The notes: generated by a model not told the origin, from the sequence alone. Shown: positions 35,052 to 45,889, counted from the first letter of the stretch. The stretch: 64,000 bases of DNA from Thinopyrum elongatum (GCA_011799875.1 CM022299.1:209876070-209940069); one strand, 5' to 3'. Program-made: numbers and translations.

Positions 35052-35834
35052 GGCGCGGTTGCCGGGGGCCCCCGGCAACCACCTTTTTGTACAAGTCTTG
35101 CCGGCAAGGCATGTAATCCTTTGTACAAAGCCAGGCACAGACCCTGAGCCCAGATGAATAAGTTTAAGTGTTGTGCATTTCCTTATCGATTTCCATGTTC
35201 ATATATATGCATGTTTGTCTAAGATGCTGTATGACACTTGTTCCCGGTAAGTTCTAACGAACCGCCAAGGTTCCATATCTTTATTTTCTCTTCTTTCTTT
35301 TTCTCAAGAGACAGAAGGATTCCTCGATAGCACGTTTGCCGGGGGGGAAGGAAGATATGAGTACCAGTTGGCGACATTCAGAATTGGCACCTTACCGGAG
35401 GAAGAATAGCGACAGAAAGCTAAGTTCTAAAACTTAAAGCAAGTTTCTTTTATTACAAAGTTATTTTCCTTAAACGATTTCGACTTTTATATGGAAAACC
35501 TGCACGCGAAGGAACCCTTGTCGTAATCGGTTGCGCCCTTATTTTGTTTCGAGTCCGCTCAACAATTTAAGTGGCTGCACTGAGAACACCAAGGTGTCTT
35601 GCCGGCCGCTGCACCTCCAGCAGGCTGCTGAAGTCCCGCATCCAGTGCTCGCGGCAGGTTGCGCGCCGGCAAGTTTTCAGTAAGCGTAGGGTGTACTCCG
35701 TACATAAAGAAATCAGACAAGGGAAATGGCATGCATATACCCAAACATACGCAAGTTATAAATCGTCACAGTTCTAACATAAGACTTGATTGTCTTTTGG
35801 CATGGAATGGTGGCGACAAGGAAAAATGAGGCGG
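35052..35834. other. Non-coding spacer between integrase and antisense gene
   Basis: No coding frame is convincing. It contains repeated GCCGG/CCGGCAA-type motifs shared with the LTR and gag (for example 35056-35110 and 35335-35345). The two converging genes (sense pol and antisense gene) both end in it, so it probably holds both 3' UTRs. Confidence 0.5.
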
Positions 35835-38800
35835 CTAGTCCCTGCGTCGGCCCTTGATCCTCTTGATTGAATCTACCTTCTCGAGGATGGGCGCGACAAG
35901 CTCCTCAAGTGCCCTGAGATCTGCATCCTTCAGCAAGTGGTCGAGCACGTTGGTGAGATCAACGCCAGGGTTATTATACACCACCTTGACGAGTACCTTG
36001 CGGAGGACGGCCCGGCAAAGTTTATGAGATTCGTTGGCCAGTTGGGTCGCTCGGTTGGACTGTAGCAGCTTCAAAGCGTCAACGATGCTTTCGAGGAACA
36101 TGGTTAACCTAGCGCTCGAAGATATTCTTTCTTCGGAGGGATACCTGAAGTTTTGCAGGCCATCCTGGCCCATGGTTGACAACTGCGCAGCAAGCCTCTC
36201 CGCGGCATCGACAAGGTGATCAGTCCAAATTTTCACCCCCTTTTCATAGTCAATTTGGGCGGCGGCAGCGCTCTTAAGCAAGTTCCTCTCTTCCTGAAGA
36301 TCTTTGCTTAGGGCCTTCTCGCGGGCCCTGCCGTCCTTGAGGGACTTCTCTAGTGTGGTCAGCTTTAGCTTCAGATCGGCAATGGCGTCGTTGGCTGAAG
36401 TGAGCTGCTTGGTCTTGTCGGACATGGCAACTTGCATCTCAGCCAAGCTATGGAGAGTTTTCTCCCTGTCCCCTTTGAGCGTCGAGAGCTCCTTGCCGTG
36501 TTCTTCAAGATCCATTTCCAGCTTCTTCACTTTGTCGCTCAGCTCGTTCTTGGCGGCCTCTGCAGCCTCGGCAGCGTCGACGACCTCCTTGAGCTTGCCG
36601 GTGTGATCTACAGTTAGAGCTTCGAGCGCCTCCTTGTGCTTTTGCTCCAGCTCCTGGATCCGCTGCGCGACAAGTTTATCGATCTCCTCATCTTTGCCGC
36701 GAAGCTTGGCGGCTAGCGCCTGCTCACGCGCGACAAGATCTTCCTCGTGAGCGTCAAGCGCAATGCGACGCTCCGTCAGGAGAGCATCTTCAGCGGCAGT
36801 TCTTTGCGCAGCTTCCTCTTGCGCTTTCTCCAGGTCAGATTGTTTCAAGAGGAGCTCCGTCCAGTTTTGGCTCACTTGTTCCCGGCCAGCAGTCAACTCT
36901 TGAAGGGCCTCGGTGTACCAGATTTGCATCTGCTCGACGCGCTTCTGAAAATCTGCTTCAGCCGCTTCAACAACTGCCATTCTGGAATCTGCTTTCTCTT
37001 TCCGAGCGCGGTGGAGTGCTTGGAGCTTGCAGAAATTTTCACCCATGGCCTGGAGGAGCTGATCCTCTTCAGATTTGCCACTGCTGGCGCTTGGGTCATC
37101 AACAACTTCAAGCCCGGCAGCGGCAATGATTTCTTCATCAAAGGTTTTCCCTTCAGTCGATGTTTCAATATTTGCCGTGCCCGGCAAGTTGATGAATAAG
37201 TTGTCGCCAACCTTGAGATATTTGCTTGGTGAGGGAGCTTCGGATGTCGATGGTTGGTCTCGACGTTCGTCTCGCCGGTGGCTGGGGGCTCTGTGGCCGA
37301 TGTAGCGCCTAGCGCTCCTGCGGCAGGAATGCCGTCAGTGTGGTCATCAGTCTCCTCGCCGGCCTCCTCGGCAGGATCCTTGGTGGTTTCTTCGGCAACA
37401 TTTTATCCGACCTTGACAGTGGCATCTTTGGCGCCTCGTTAGCGGCGATCCTGTCAGCTTCGGCGGCGGCGTCTCTGGCGGTCTCCTCGATGACAACGTC
37501 GACGTCCATGTGTTCCATCACAGGGAACTCTGGAGGACGAAGGAAGGAAACAAAATAAGATCAAGGCTGAAGTTCGAGAAGACAAAAAGAAAGAGAGATA
37601 AAGAAAAGGATAACAGGCACTCTAAGGCAAACAGTTACCTGCGTCGAGTTGTTGAGAGGTGGCCTCGCCCCTCCCGGCAATGTTGGTTGCCGGGGAAATG
37701 CTGCCGGTATCCATGCGTGTCGGCTCCTCCTCAACCAAGATAGGCTCGTCGGTCGTAGCTCTTGCCAGGGATGCGCCTGTGGGCGGCGCGGTAGACGAAG
37801 GCGGCACAACGGGGGCGTTTTCCACCTCTTCCTGTTGCTGTTCTTCTCCTGCAAGCCCAAAGATATCAGCGGCAAGGGTAAAAACCTCAGCGCCCGTCAG
37901 CGGAAAACGAGTGGAGAACTCACGCTGGGGGCTGCGCTGAGGGCTGAGCTCCGGAATGACGACGACAATTTCCGGCGCACTCGTAGAGCCAGCCGGGGGC
38001 TCGTCGCCCTTGGAAGTTCTCAGCCTCTTCGCCGCCCTTTTCGCCAAGGTTTCTGCATCACTGCAGAGACGAGACAAGATAGAGCAAGGCTATGAGATTA
38101 CTCCAAAATTTGGGAGATAAAGGCAATGACAGGAAACTTAGTCTTCCTCTTCTCGTTCCGGACTGAAGCCGGAGATGTCGAAATCGACCTCCGTTGCAGT
38201 GTCTGTGTGGGGAGGCGAAGGAGGGGTCCTGGGTCGCTTGGCTGTAGCAGGCGTAGGGGGTTGGCGTGATTCCGCCACCTCAGCCTCCGGTGCGGTTGTG
38301 CGAGATGCCCCTGCCGCCTCAGCAGTTGCCGCAGGTGCGGGTCTCGCGCGCCGCGCAGGTTGCTGTCGAACTCCTTGCCGCGGCGCAGTCTTGCCGGCCG
38401 CCTTCTTGCCGGGAGCCTCACTGCTCGAAGAGGGTTGGCTCGCCGGGATGCCAGAAGAAGCCTTTCGAAGGACGCGCTTGGTTTTCTTCGGAGCTGGGGG
38501 CTCTTCCTGCGGCTCTTCTTCGGCCACGTCCTCATCGGACGAGCCCTCGGTGGCCGCGCTACTCTGTTCCCCGGTAGCCTCAGCCTCCCCGGCAGGATTC
38601 TTCTCCATCACAACCTCTGTGTCGCTGGTTTCCCATTCTGTGAAACCAACGTTGCCGGCCTCCGCGGCAAGATTCGCTTCCTCCACCCTAGAGGCAATAT
38701 ACGCCACTTCTTCGTCAGTGGTGGCGCGAATGAGGCCCGTCTCTTCCCGGACGGCCCTCTCCGACAAGTTGTCGAAGAACTTTTGTGCTTCCTCCTCGGT

Positions 38801-39799
38801 TGGCTCGGCCCAAGTCGCGTCAAGACCGTGGGCATTGAACATTGGCATGAAGGCGACGATTGACCCCAGGGCGGAGTTGTTGCACAAAGGAACAATTCTT
38901 GCCGGCAACCGATGTTTGTCGTCGCGCTGGAATAGCTTGTGGCGGAGAGCACCGAGCTGCATGGTCGTCAGATTGTTGTTCAATCCAGGGCGCAGCCTCA
39001 TGATGTCCGCTGCGTTCCAGTACTCCCAAGCTGGTCTTCCCCTGCTCTGTAGGGGGGCGATGTGGCGGCGGAGGAAATCGAAGCCGATCATCTCCATTGT
39101 AAGACCGGCAGCTTTCAGACGAAGGATCCTGGTGGTGGCGATTGTGAGCCTCTCGTCCTCCGCGGCGAGATCGCTCCAATCACTGCCGCGGACCACCTTC
39201 TGCCGTCGAGGCGAACAGAACGGATGGGGATCTGCTTCCTTGATCCAGCACCACTCAGACCGCCATTCATCCCACTTCTCGCGGTAAACTCCCTCTGGGT
39301 ATATCTCCTTATTCCAAGCCCGTGGAATCCAGGTGATAGAACCAAAAAGGGCCTCCCCCTTTTGGATGCGGGGAATAAAGTGATGGCGAAAGAGGGCGGT
39401 ATTGGGAACTACTCCAGCAAAGTTTTCGCAAAGATAAGCGAAGACAGACATGCACATTACGGTGTTCGGCGTGAAATCAAGAAGATGGAAGCCGTATGTG
39501 TACATAATATCGTTGAAGAAATCGGAGAAAGGAGGACAGAGTCCGCAATAGAAATAAGCGACAAAGAAGTGATATCTGTCAGGACCGCCATTGGAACAAG
39601 AACCTGGAATCACGCAAGTCGCGGGGTGAGCTTGTGTCTCCTTCGCCCACATGCACTGGTACCGGTTCTTCAAGGCCCTCGCATCGAGCGTCGGAGCGAA
39701 GACGACGAACTTCTTCCGCATCTTCACCAGCTCGCTCTCCGGGACATCGGCCTTCGTCTCCTTGCTCTTGCCTTTGCCCTTGCTAGCCTTGGGCGGCAT
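35835..39799 (-). pseudogene. Antisense three-exon gene of the Tat element (putative gypsy-type transposon domain, coiled coil)
   Basis: Minus strand, convergent with pol. Exon 1 (39799-38138) starts MPPKASKGKGK and encodes a Trp/Tyr/Phe-rich domain (FFVAYFYCGLCPPFSDFF, MCMSVFAYLCENFAGV, WEYWNAADIMRLRPGLN) that I recall as the putative gypsy-type transposon domain (Transposase_28), then an acidic, Ala/Pro-rich tail. Intron 1 is 38137-38061 (GT...CTGCAG), intron 2 is 37638-37530 (CAG/GTAACT...CCAG). Exon 2 is 38060-37639; exon 3 is 37529-35835, ending in a ~400-residue coiled coil (KVKKLEMDLEEHGKELSTL). Phases match at intron 2. At intron 1 a TAA sits at the donor; one base fewer would restore the phase. 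A frame change lies between about 37440 and 37200. Antisense ORFs at this place are known in Tat elements; function unknown. Confidence 0.8.
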
Positions 39800-39920
39800 G
39801 GCGATTGCGAAGGCGGAGGCTGAGGATAGAGCGGGTGCGGAAGCAAAGAGTGGATGAAGAGAAGTCTGGCTTTGAGCTCGAGAGGGGAAAGCTATGGCGG
39901 GGTCCAGATTGAGGAGAAGA

Positions 39921-39933
39921 GGGGGGGGGGGGG
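39921..39933. repeat. Run of 13 G
   Basis: Homopolymer G13 upstream of the antisense gene, in its presumed 5' UTR. Its length is unreliable in sequencing and it may form a G-rich structure. Confidence 0.8.
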
Positions 39934-40179
39934 TAAATAGGCTGCGCCTCTGTGGTTTCCCTTTTTTATGGGAAGGAGCAAGGCCGCCTCGTTTACTCCC
40001 CAATGTGAATACGCCTCTGCAGGCACGCTGCAGCTGCAGCCTTTCAGCGCACGCTTCCCACGTCGCGCGTAGTGGGGGGCACAGTAAGCGGGATATTTAC
40101 GAGCAGTTAATCCCCTGCCATGTGTGCCCGTGCACTATTTGGGCCTAGCCCAACAACGCCTCGCATTCGTATGTGGCCT

Positions 40180-40194
40180 AGGCCTGGGGGCTCC
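40180..40194 (+). other. Polypurine tract of the Tat element
   Basis: aggcctgggggctcc immediately precedes the right LTR at 40195. It is G-rich though not a pure purine run; I recall this form before Tat LTRs in grasses. Confidence 0.6.
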
Positions 40195-41034
40195 TGTCGG
40201 TGTACTAAGTATTGGGCCATTAGTACCCCGTACTTGTGCACGGGCAGTTGTAGCCATACTCGCGGCCAGGCTTGTCGGGGAACAGTTGGAGGTTAATTCA
40301 AGTTATCGAAGAAACACCCAAGTCAAGGATCTGAGGATCAACAGATAAGAAGAGCGGAAGACCGAAAGCCAGCCTCCCCGGCAAGATATTGCCGGGGTGG
40401 CCTGCGAAGCCCGGCAAGATTTCACGCCCGGCAAGATTCGGTGCCCGGCAGGATTCATTGCCCGGCAAGATTCTGCCACTGTGCCGCCACTTCGGCACAG
40501 GAACAAGCCTGACACACTGGGTCTTTCTCTGGATGCGTGGCAACGCGCCAGTGGAGGAGAGCTTAAGCGGTGCTGATGGGATGGCCCCTTTTTCCATCCC
40601 CAAGAAAGTGAGGACACCTAAACGGACACCTCACGGTGCATTAAATGCATTCGTCCTAATCCGTCAGTGGTTAGGTATGATGACCCTGTAGCTACTTTAC
40701 ACCTCAATGTATGTACATTTTGCCACTGTGGTGACCCCTTTGAGCGTATAAAAGGAGGCCCAAGGCAACTGCTACAGGGGAGGAGGATCTTTTGGCCCAT
40801 TCTGCATGCGTAGCTGCTCTTTGAATGTACTGTTCATTGCAAGCGCTCCTGGAGCCTGGGCTCAAGAACACTCATAATAAAACAAGGCAGGAGTAGGGTT
40901 TTACGCTGATTAGCGGCCTGAACCTGGGTAAAATCGCCCCGCGTCGATCATTGGTTCTGCTCTTTGTGCATACCTCTCTCCCTGCCAAATTGTAAAGGGG
41001 CCCTTTAGGATCCCATAGGTGTCGTACACCGACA
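40195..41034 (+). repeat. Right LTR of the Tat element
   Basis: 840 bp, same length as the left LTR, starting TGTCGGTGTACTAAG and ending CGTACACCGACA. The TATA box is at 40747-40755. It differs from the left LTR by about 15-18 substitutions by eye and no net indel. Confidence 0.93.
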
Positions 41035-41145
41035 TCTTTGGCACGCCAGGTAGGGGGTTCGAGGTTGTGCGAACCTGATCCAGTGATCGGCGCCTTAGTT
41101 TCTTCATCATCATGCCACCCAAGAAGAAGAGTGCCGCAACGGCGA
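41035..41145 (+). mobile_element. Second copy of the Tat leader and gag start after the right LTR
   Basis: 111 bases matching 28627-28737 with very few changes: primer site with one substitution, leader and the first ~10 gag codons (MPPKKKSAAT). A normal 3' LTR should be followed by the target site. This arrangement, LTR-internal-LTR-internal, implies a tandem element pair or unequal recombination, then truncation at 41145 against LTR 2 sequence. Confidence 0.88.
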
Positions 41146-41781
41146 AAACATAATAGGTTCAGATCTAAAATCATGGCACTCGGGCCCTAGTGACAAGCAT
41201 TAAGCATAGCAAAGTCATGGCAACATCAATCTCAGAACATAGTGGATACTAGGGATCAAACCCTAACAAAACTAACTCGATTTCATGATAAATCTCATCC
41301 AACCCATCACCGTCTAGCAAGCCTACGAAGGAATTACTCACTCCCAGTAGTGAGCATCATGAAATTGGCGATCGAGGAAGGTTGATGATGAAGATGGCGA
41401 CGGATTCCACCCTCCGGAGCCCCGAACAGACTCCAGATCAGCCCTCCCAATGAAGAACAAGAGGCGGCGGTGGCTCTGTATCATAAAACGCGATGAATCC
41501 TTCTCTTTAAAAAATTTTCTCCACAAATAGGTATATATAGCGTTGGAATTAGGGTTGGAGACGGTCCAGGGGGCCCACAAGCCTGGGTGGCGCGCCCCCA
41601 GGGCTTGTGGCCTCTGGTATCTTTTTACGCCAGTATTTTTTATATATTCCACAAAAATTCTTCGTAAATTTTTAGGTCAATCCGAGAACTTCTATTTCTG
41701 CACAAAAATAACACCATGGCAATTCTGCTGAAAACAGCGTCAGTCCGGGTTAGTTCCATTCAAATCATGCAAATTAGAGTC
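41146..41781 (-). repeat. Interior part of LTR 2
   Basis: 636 bases homologous to 52818-53472 of LTR E (aaaacataataggttcag to aaattagagtc). Its terminus of about 50 bases is absent because element E begins at 41782. Together with 27767-27786 it is the residue of one LTR of the same family as E, disrupted by the Tat and E insertions. Confidence 0.8.
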
Positions 41782-42265
41782 TGGTAACCCACAAGTATAG
41801 GGGATCGAAACAGTTTTCGAGGGTAGAGTATTCAACCCAAATTTATTGATTCGACACAAGGGGAGCCAAAGAATATTCACGAGTATTAGCAGTTGAGTTG
41901 TCAATTCAACCACACCTGAAAGACTTAATGTCTGCAGCAAAGTGTTTAGTAGCAAGGCAATATGGAAGTAACGGTAACAATGGCAAAAGTAACAGTAGCA
42001 GTTTTGTAGTGATTGTAACAGCAGTAGCAACAAAAGTAACTTAGCAAAGATCAATATGTGAAAAGCTCGTAGGCATTGGATCGGCAATGATAATTGTGTT
42101 GGATAATATTCATCATGTAGCAGTCATAACCCAGGGTGACATAGAACTAGCTCCAATTCATCAATATAATGTAGGCATGTATTCCATATATAATCATACG
42201 TGCTTATGGAAAAGAACTTGCATAACATCTTTTGTCCTACCCTCCCGTGCCAGCGGGGTCCTAAT
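41782..42265 (-). repeat. 3' LTR of element E, part 1
   Basis: On the plus strand begins tggtaacccacaagtatagg (minus-strand LTR end). It runs to the AAT target site of CACTA 1 at 42263-42265 and continues at 52615. Remembered relatives (Fatima-like Triticeae LTRs) run straight through this junction. Confidence 0.88.
42263..42265. repeat. Left TSD of CACTA 1 (AAT)
   Basis: aat directly before CACTGG at 42266; the partner is aat at 52612-52614. A 3-bp TSD is the CACTA rule. Confidence 0.85.
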
Positions 42266-42469
42266 CACTGGTACGCGTCGGTGCTATACAAACGGTTTTT
42301 AACCCCTTTCCGCGACGACATTTGGAACCGTCGCCAAGTGAGTGTGGGCGATAGGGGGTCCTTCCCACATGACCCAGAAACCGTCGGGGATAGGCCCTCC
42401 TGGGACACAGGCTGGGGCAAAATGAGCTCGTGTGCGATCGGGCGAGGCATCGAAACCCAATCATTTCCG

Positions 42470-42750
42470 TTCGTATGTACATCCCACATGGTGAATCCCA
42501 GAAAAACGTTTCTGTTCGTATGTATATCACACACAGTCAATCCAAGGAATACGTTTCCATTCTTATGTACATCCCACACAGTCAATCCAGGGAAAACGTT
42601 TCCGTTCGTATGTACATCCCACACAGTCAATCCAGGGAAAATGTTTCCGTTCGAATGTACATCCCACACAGTCAATCCAGGGAAAATGTTTCCGTTCATA
42701 TGTACATCCCACACAGTCAATCCAGGGAAAACGTTTTCGTTCGATCCCAC
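42470..42750. repeat. 45-bp tandem repeat, about 6.5 copies, near the left end of CACTA 1
   Basis: The motif tgtacatcccacacag recurs at 42476, 42521, 42566, 42611, 42656 and 42701, exactly 45 bases apart, with a partial seventh unit. Because 45 is 15 codons, both strands stay open: plus strand repeats of VRMYIPHSQSRENVS type, minus strand of NVFPGLTVWDVHTNG type (42750-42265). Subterminal repeats are expected transposase-binding sites; coding is doubtful. Confidence 0.9.
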
Positions 42751-43134
42751 ACAGGTTTATTTATAGGCTCGTGTGTGATAGGTGTAACTATCACACACGC
42801 TCTGCCTTGGTTAACTGTTTGCTTTTATCAACTACATCACACACGATTTGATGAAGAAAACTGTGTGGCATTGGGCTATCCATCATAAGCGCTTTTACTG
42901 CTAGAACCGTTTGCAAAGTTCCATGACACATTTAGCAGGTTTATTAGTTTACAATTAATAATTCCAGTATTACGCAAATTCACATTTCATATCGAACAGC
43001 TATTTGCCAATTTCATATCAGGCACATAAATATATTTTAACATCACAGTATGATAGCTACCTGAAAACAGCACAGTACAACATATAGCTAGTTCAACTTC
43101 ATAAGAACAATATTAGAACAATATATTCATTTCC

Positions 43135-44521
43135 CTAATCGAGATCATCCAGGCTCGTCTTATCCACCTCTACTTTTAGTTCAGTAAGAACCTGTTTTGC
43201 ACTGGCCAACTGGGAAAGTGCCTCCTCCTTCGCCAACACCATCTTAGCAAAGTCTGATTTAAAAAATCTGAGCTCATTCTCCACCTTCCTCTTTTTATCC
43301 CGCATCTTCAAATATACTTCAGCGTTGACAACACTTTCTCTAAGCCTACCTCTGTTCTCTTCCTCATACATGCTCCAGAGCTTTGCTAGGCACATCTTCA
43401 AAGACTGTGCCCACTCTTGATCAACCCACTCCAAGTAAGAACTCTTCCGTTCATCCTGTAATATTTAAAACTAGATCAGTAACAATTGTAGGGGAAATTG
43501 GTTTATAGCAACATAGAAAATCACCAATGCTTATTTTGAAAAACTAAAGAAACATGTTGATTATGACATATCTTCTCAAAAAGATCAATGTGCAAATGAG
43601 TTAATTGCTACTGAGACAACAACCAAATTCTGAAACATCAGAAGCTATAATTAACTACAACAATGCTACAAGTTCTTACTCATGTACAATAAATAACAAA
43701 TTGAACATTTTATGAGGAAGGTAAATATAACTGCAACAACATAGCGACAGTGTTTGGATGACAGCAAATTGATACTAACAGGTGTGTACATGCAAAAATT
43801 TAGTAACATAGAACTAATAGCACTAAGGCCGTCCACTATGTATGCCAAAACTGGTGTAAAGACAACTGTTGCTACATCTCGCACCGGTGCCCTGCACTGG
43901 CGAGCCGATGCAGCGGAAAAAAATCAGGGACCCGAACACCTAGTTGCTCTGATGCCCAGTTCCTTCGTGCCATAAAGATTTAGTATTTTACTATTTGGCT
44001 GCTCGGATGTGTGGACCAAAGTTGGCTGCACAAACTGCTGAAGCGGTGCCAAATAATTTTCTAATGGCACCGCTGATGAGATGGCAACAATTTTAGATAC
44101 TAGGTACAAACTGTGACACTGTCTTAGGATGCGTTTGGTTGAAGGTGTGGTATGAATGGGTTGGGACCGTGACAGTGTCCGAATCACATCTAACAAATGA
44201 TTTGTAACAACGAAAGAGGGTCTAATCTTCTCTGCACATGCCAGAAACTTCCTCCCACTGTCCACAGATTCAAACGCAACTAGCTTCACGCATGGAGATT
44301 GATGGTGACAACGAGCAGATAGATCTTCAGCCACCCCGCTCCATTCGTTGCCACTGATGGTCCTAGGGAGCTACAAGAGGAAGAAATGACTCAAATCGAC
44401 CGCCAGGTAAAAATCCTTCATTCCAAGTCATAGCCCGAGAGAGAGAAGAGAGACATACCCGGGTGGTGAAGGAGTCATCGTCGGAGGAGGAACCGCTGGA
44501 GAGGTCTTTGAAGAAGACCAT
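43135..44521 (-). pseudogene. GRF-type zinc-finger gene in CACTA 1 (three exons)
   Basis: Exon 1 (44521-44459) starts MVFFKDLSSGSSSDDDSFTTR, with donor GTATGT at 44458. Exon 2 (44370-44227, acceptor TTGTAG) has the GRF zinc-finger core: CHHQSPC, LVAFESVDSGRKFLACAEK. Exon 3 (43455-43135, acceptor TTACAG) continues YLEWVDQEW and then a ~75-residue charged coiled coil ending LDDLD. Exon lengths 63, 144 and 321 nt are all multiples of three, so all junctions are phase 0. The donor after exon 2 reads AAG/ATTAGA where GT is expected: one G-to-A change breaks the splice site. GRF fingers bind single-stranded nucleic acid in known proteins. Many similar ORFs exist in Triticeae genomes as I recall; their link to CACTA elements may explain that. 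Confidence 0.75.
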
Positions 44522-45014
44522 GGCGACCCCGGCGGTAGGATGCGAGACGGCGAGAGCGAGGAAGCAAGCGAGGAAGCGGCTATAGCTTAGGAAGGAAGGA
44601 AGGAAGGAGGAGACAGGGGAAATGTGACTTGTGGTCAGGGAGAAAAGGGGGTGGGGGAGGGGGGCGGAGGTAGATATTTTGGCGGTAGGCCAAAATTTTG
44701 GAAATGTGGAGGGAAACTTTGCGCGCGGTGCCGTCGGACACCATTCACTTTGAACGATTGTGTGCATCGCAAACGATTCTTCTGCTTTACGTGCATGGGA
44801 TGAGTTTGATAATTCAAATTTTGGTGGAAATTTCCCCGGGTACGTCATTGCATAATTTAACATCGCTTGCTAATTTGGGCACACAAAAGAGCGTACAGCA
44901 GACAGACCACACTTACTGAATCGAGCAATTTTAGTAATTAAACAGAGCCAGTTGACATAAACATTGCTCTAACAAAAGACCAGCATTAAAAGCAAAGCCT
45001 AAGCACGCATAATT

Positions 45015-45707
45015 TTAACAAATCCGCCGCCGCGCCGGCCTATGCATCCCCGGTGTGAGATGAGATGTCGATGACTTGTCCTGGCGACATGCCACCGTTG
45101 GTGGACCCCGCGCCCCCCTGCTGAAGTCAACCGTGTCCTCGTCCTCATCCTTGGCGCCGCCCTCAAGGTTGTAGTACTCGTAGTAGTGGCTGTGCCAGAG
45201 CTCGTGTTGGTACTCCACCACCGATTCCTCGATGGACAGACTCTTCTCTACCTCGACCTCGGCCACGCGCAACTCCTCCTCCCGGCGCTCCTCGATCTCC
45301 GCCGCCTCCTGCATCTCCAGCTCCCCCTCGGCGACCTTATGAGGAAGCAGGTGCTCCATGGCCACCGCCGCCTTTTCGGACATGGGTTGCATGCTGGATT
45401 CCAAGGTGGCCTGGAATATCTTGGCGTGGATGGCCTCGACCCGGGCCAGGGCGACATCGGCGGCACGGACGGCAGCTCGAGCGCTCTCGGCGTTTGCAGC
45501 CACCGTCGCAGCAGCAGCTACAGCCGTCTCGGCTGCTGCAGCTGCCCTGTCGACTGCCACAGACGCCCTCTCAGCGGAAGCAGCCGCACTCAATGCGGAT
45601 GCGGTGGCACTCTCGGCGTAGGCGGCCGCGCTCTCGGCGCAGTCGGCGGCGCTCGGGGGGGACACGACCATCGTACGGGCCTTCACGAAGCGTTTCCACG
45701 GCGTCAT
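45015..45707 (-). CDS. Alanine-rich coiled-coil protein in CACTA 1
   Basis: A 230-codon uninterrupted frame from ATG 45707 (MTPWKRFVKARTMVV). Residues ~20-90 are an Ala-rich heptad-like stretch (AAAAETAVAAAATVAANAES), followed by an acidic Glu-rich coil (AAEIEERREEELRVAEVEVE), then YQHELWHSHYYEYYNLEGG and an acidic/basic tail with DEDEDTVDFSRG. I know no domain in it. The length, the strong codon-position GC bias and absence of stops suggest recent coding function. It lies 500 bases upstream of the GRF gene, divergent from nothing and on the same strand, so both may be products of one CACTA family. A role in binding the subterminal repeats is only a guess. Confidence 0.6.
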   Translation of the reverse strand: MTPWKRFVKARTMVVSPPSAADCAESAAAYAESATASALSAAASAERASVAVDRAAAAAETAVAAAATVAANAESARAAVRAADVALARVEAIHAKIFQATLESSMQPMSEKAAVAMEHLLPHKVAEGELEMQEAAEIEERREEELRVAEVEVEKSLSIEESVVEYQHELWHSHYYEYYNLEGGAKDEDEDTVDFSRGARGPPTVACRQDKSSTSHLTPGMHRPARRRIC

Positions 45708-45889
45708 CTTTGCACGAAGGGGGTGCGGGAATGGGGATCGGGATTCATGGATTCGGGGGTTGCCAGCACTAGAGCAGACGAGCCGGCGAAGCTTAAGGAG
45801 GAAGACTTAAATAGACCCAGAAATTTTCATCGCAAACAGTTCCTACAAAACAACTGTGTGATGTTGTAGATAATTTTTATTAGCTGTGA

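Larger units (their letters stand above)
27787..41145 (+). mobile_element. Tat-type Gypsy retrotransposon with antisense gene and duplicated leader
   Basis: Plus-strand Ty3/Gypsy element: 840-bp LTR (27787-28626), tRNA-Arg-type primer site, gag, protease, RT, two RNase H regions, integrase (ending 35051), a long 3' region with an antisense spliced gene, polypurine tract, 840-bp LTR (40195-41034), then 111 bases that repeat its own leader and gag start. Archaeal-type second RNase H, 3' antisense ORF and primer type are known marks of the Tat lineage (Grande, RIRE2, Retand, Ogre). I count about 15-18 LTR differences (around 2%). The right end is truncated at 41145, so no TSD can be checked. Confidence 0.9.

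Noticed and set aside
38175..39287. 370-codon plus-strand open frame
   Set aside because: It is the shadow of exon 1 of the antisense gene in the Tat element. The minus-strand frame has splice sites and a recognisable domain; this one is Ser/Ala/Gly-rich without motif.
42470..42750. Regular 45-bp repeats resembling a CRISPR array
   Set aside because: There are no unique spacers; repeats are contiguous and lie in a plant CACTA subterminal region.
45186..45869. 227-codon plus-strand open frame
   Set aside because: It is the complement of the alanine-rich ORF on the minus strand. It has no start context or domain, and the minus frame explains the composition.
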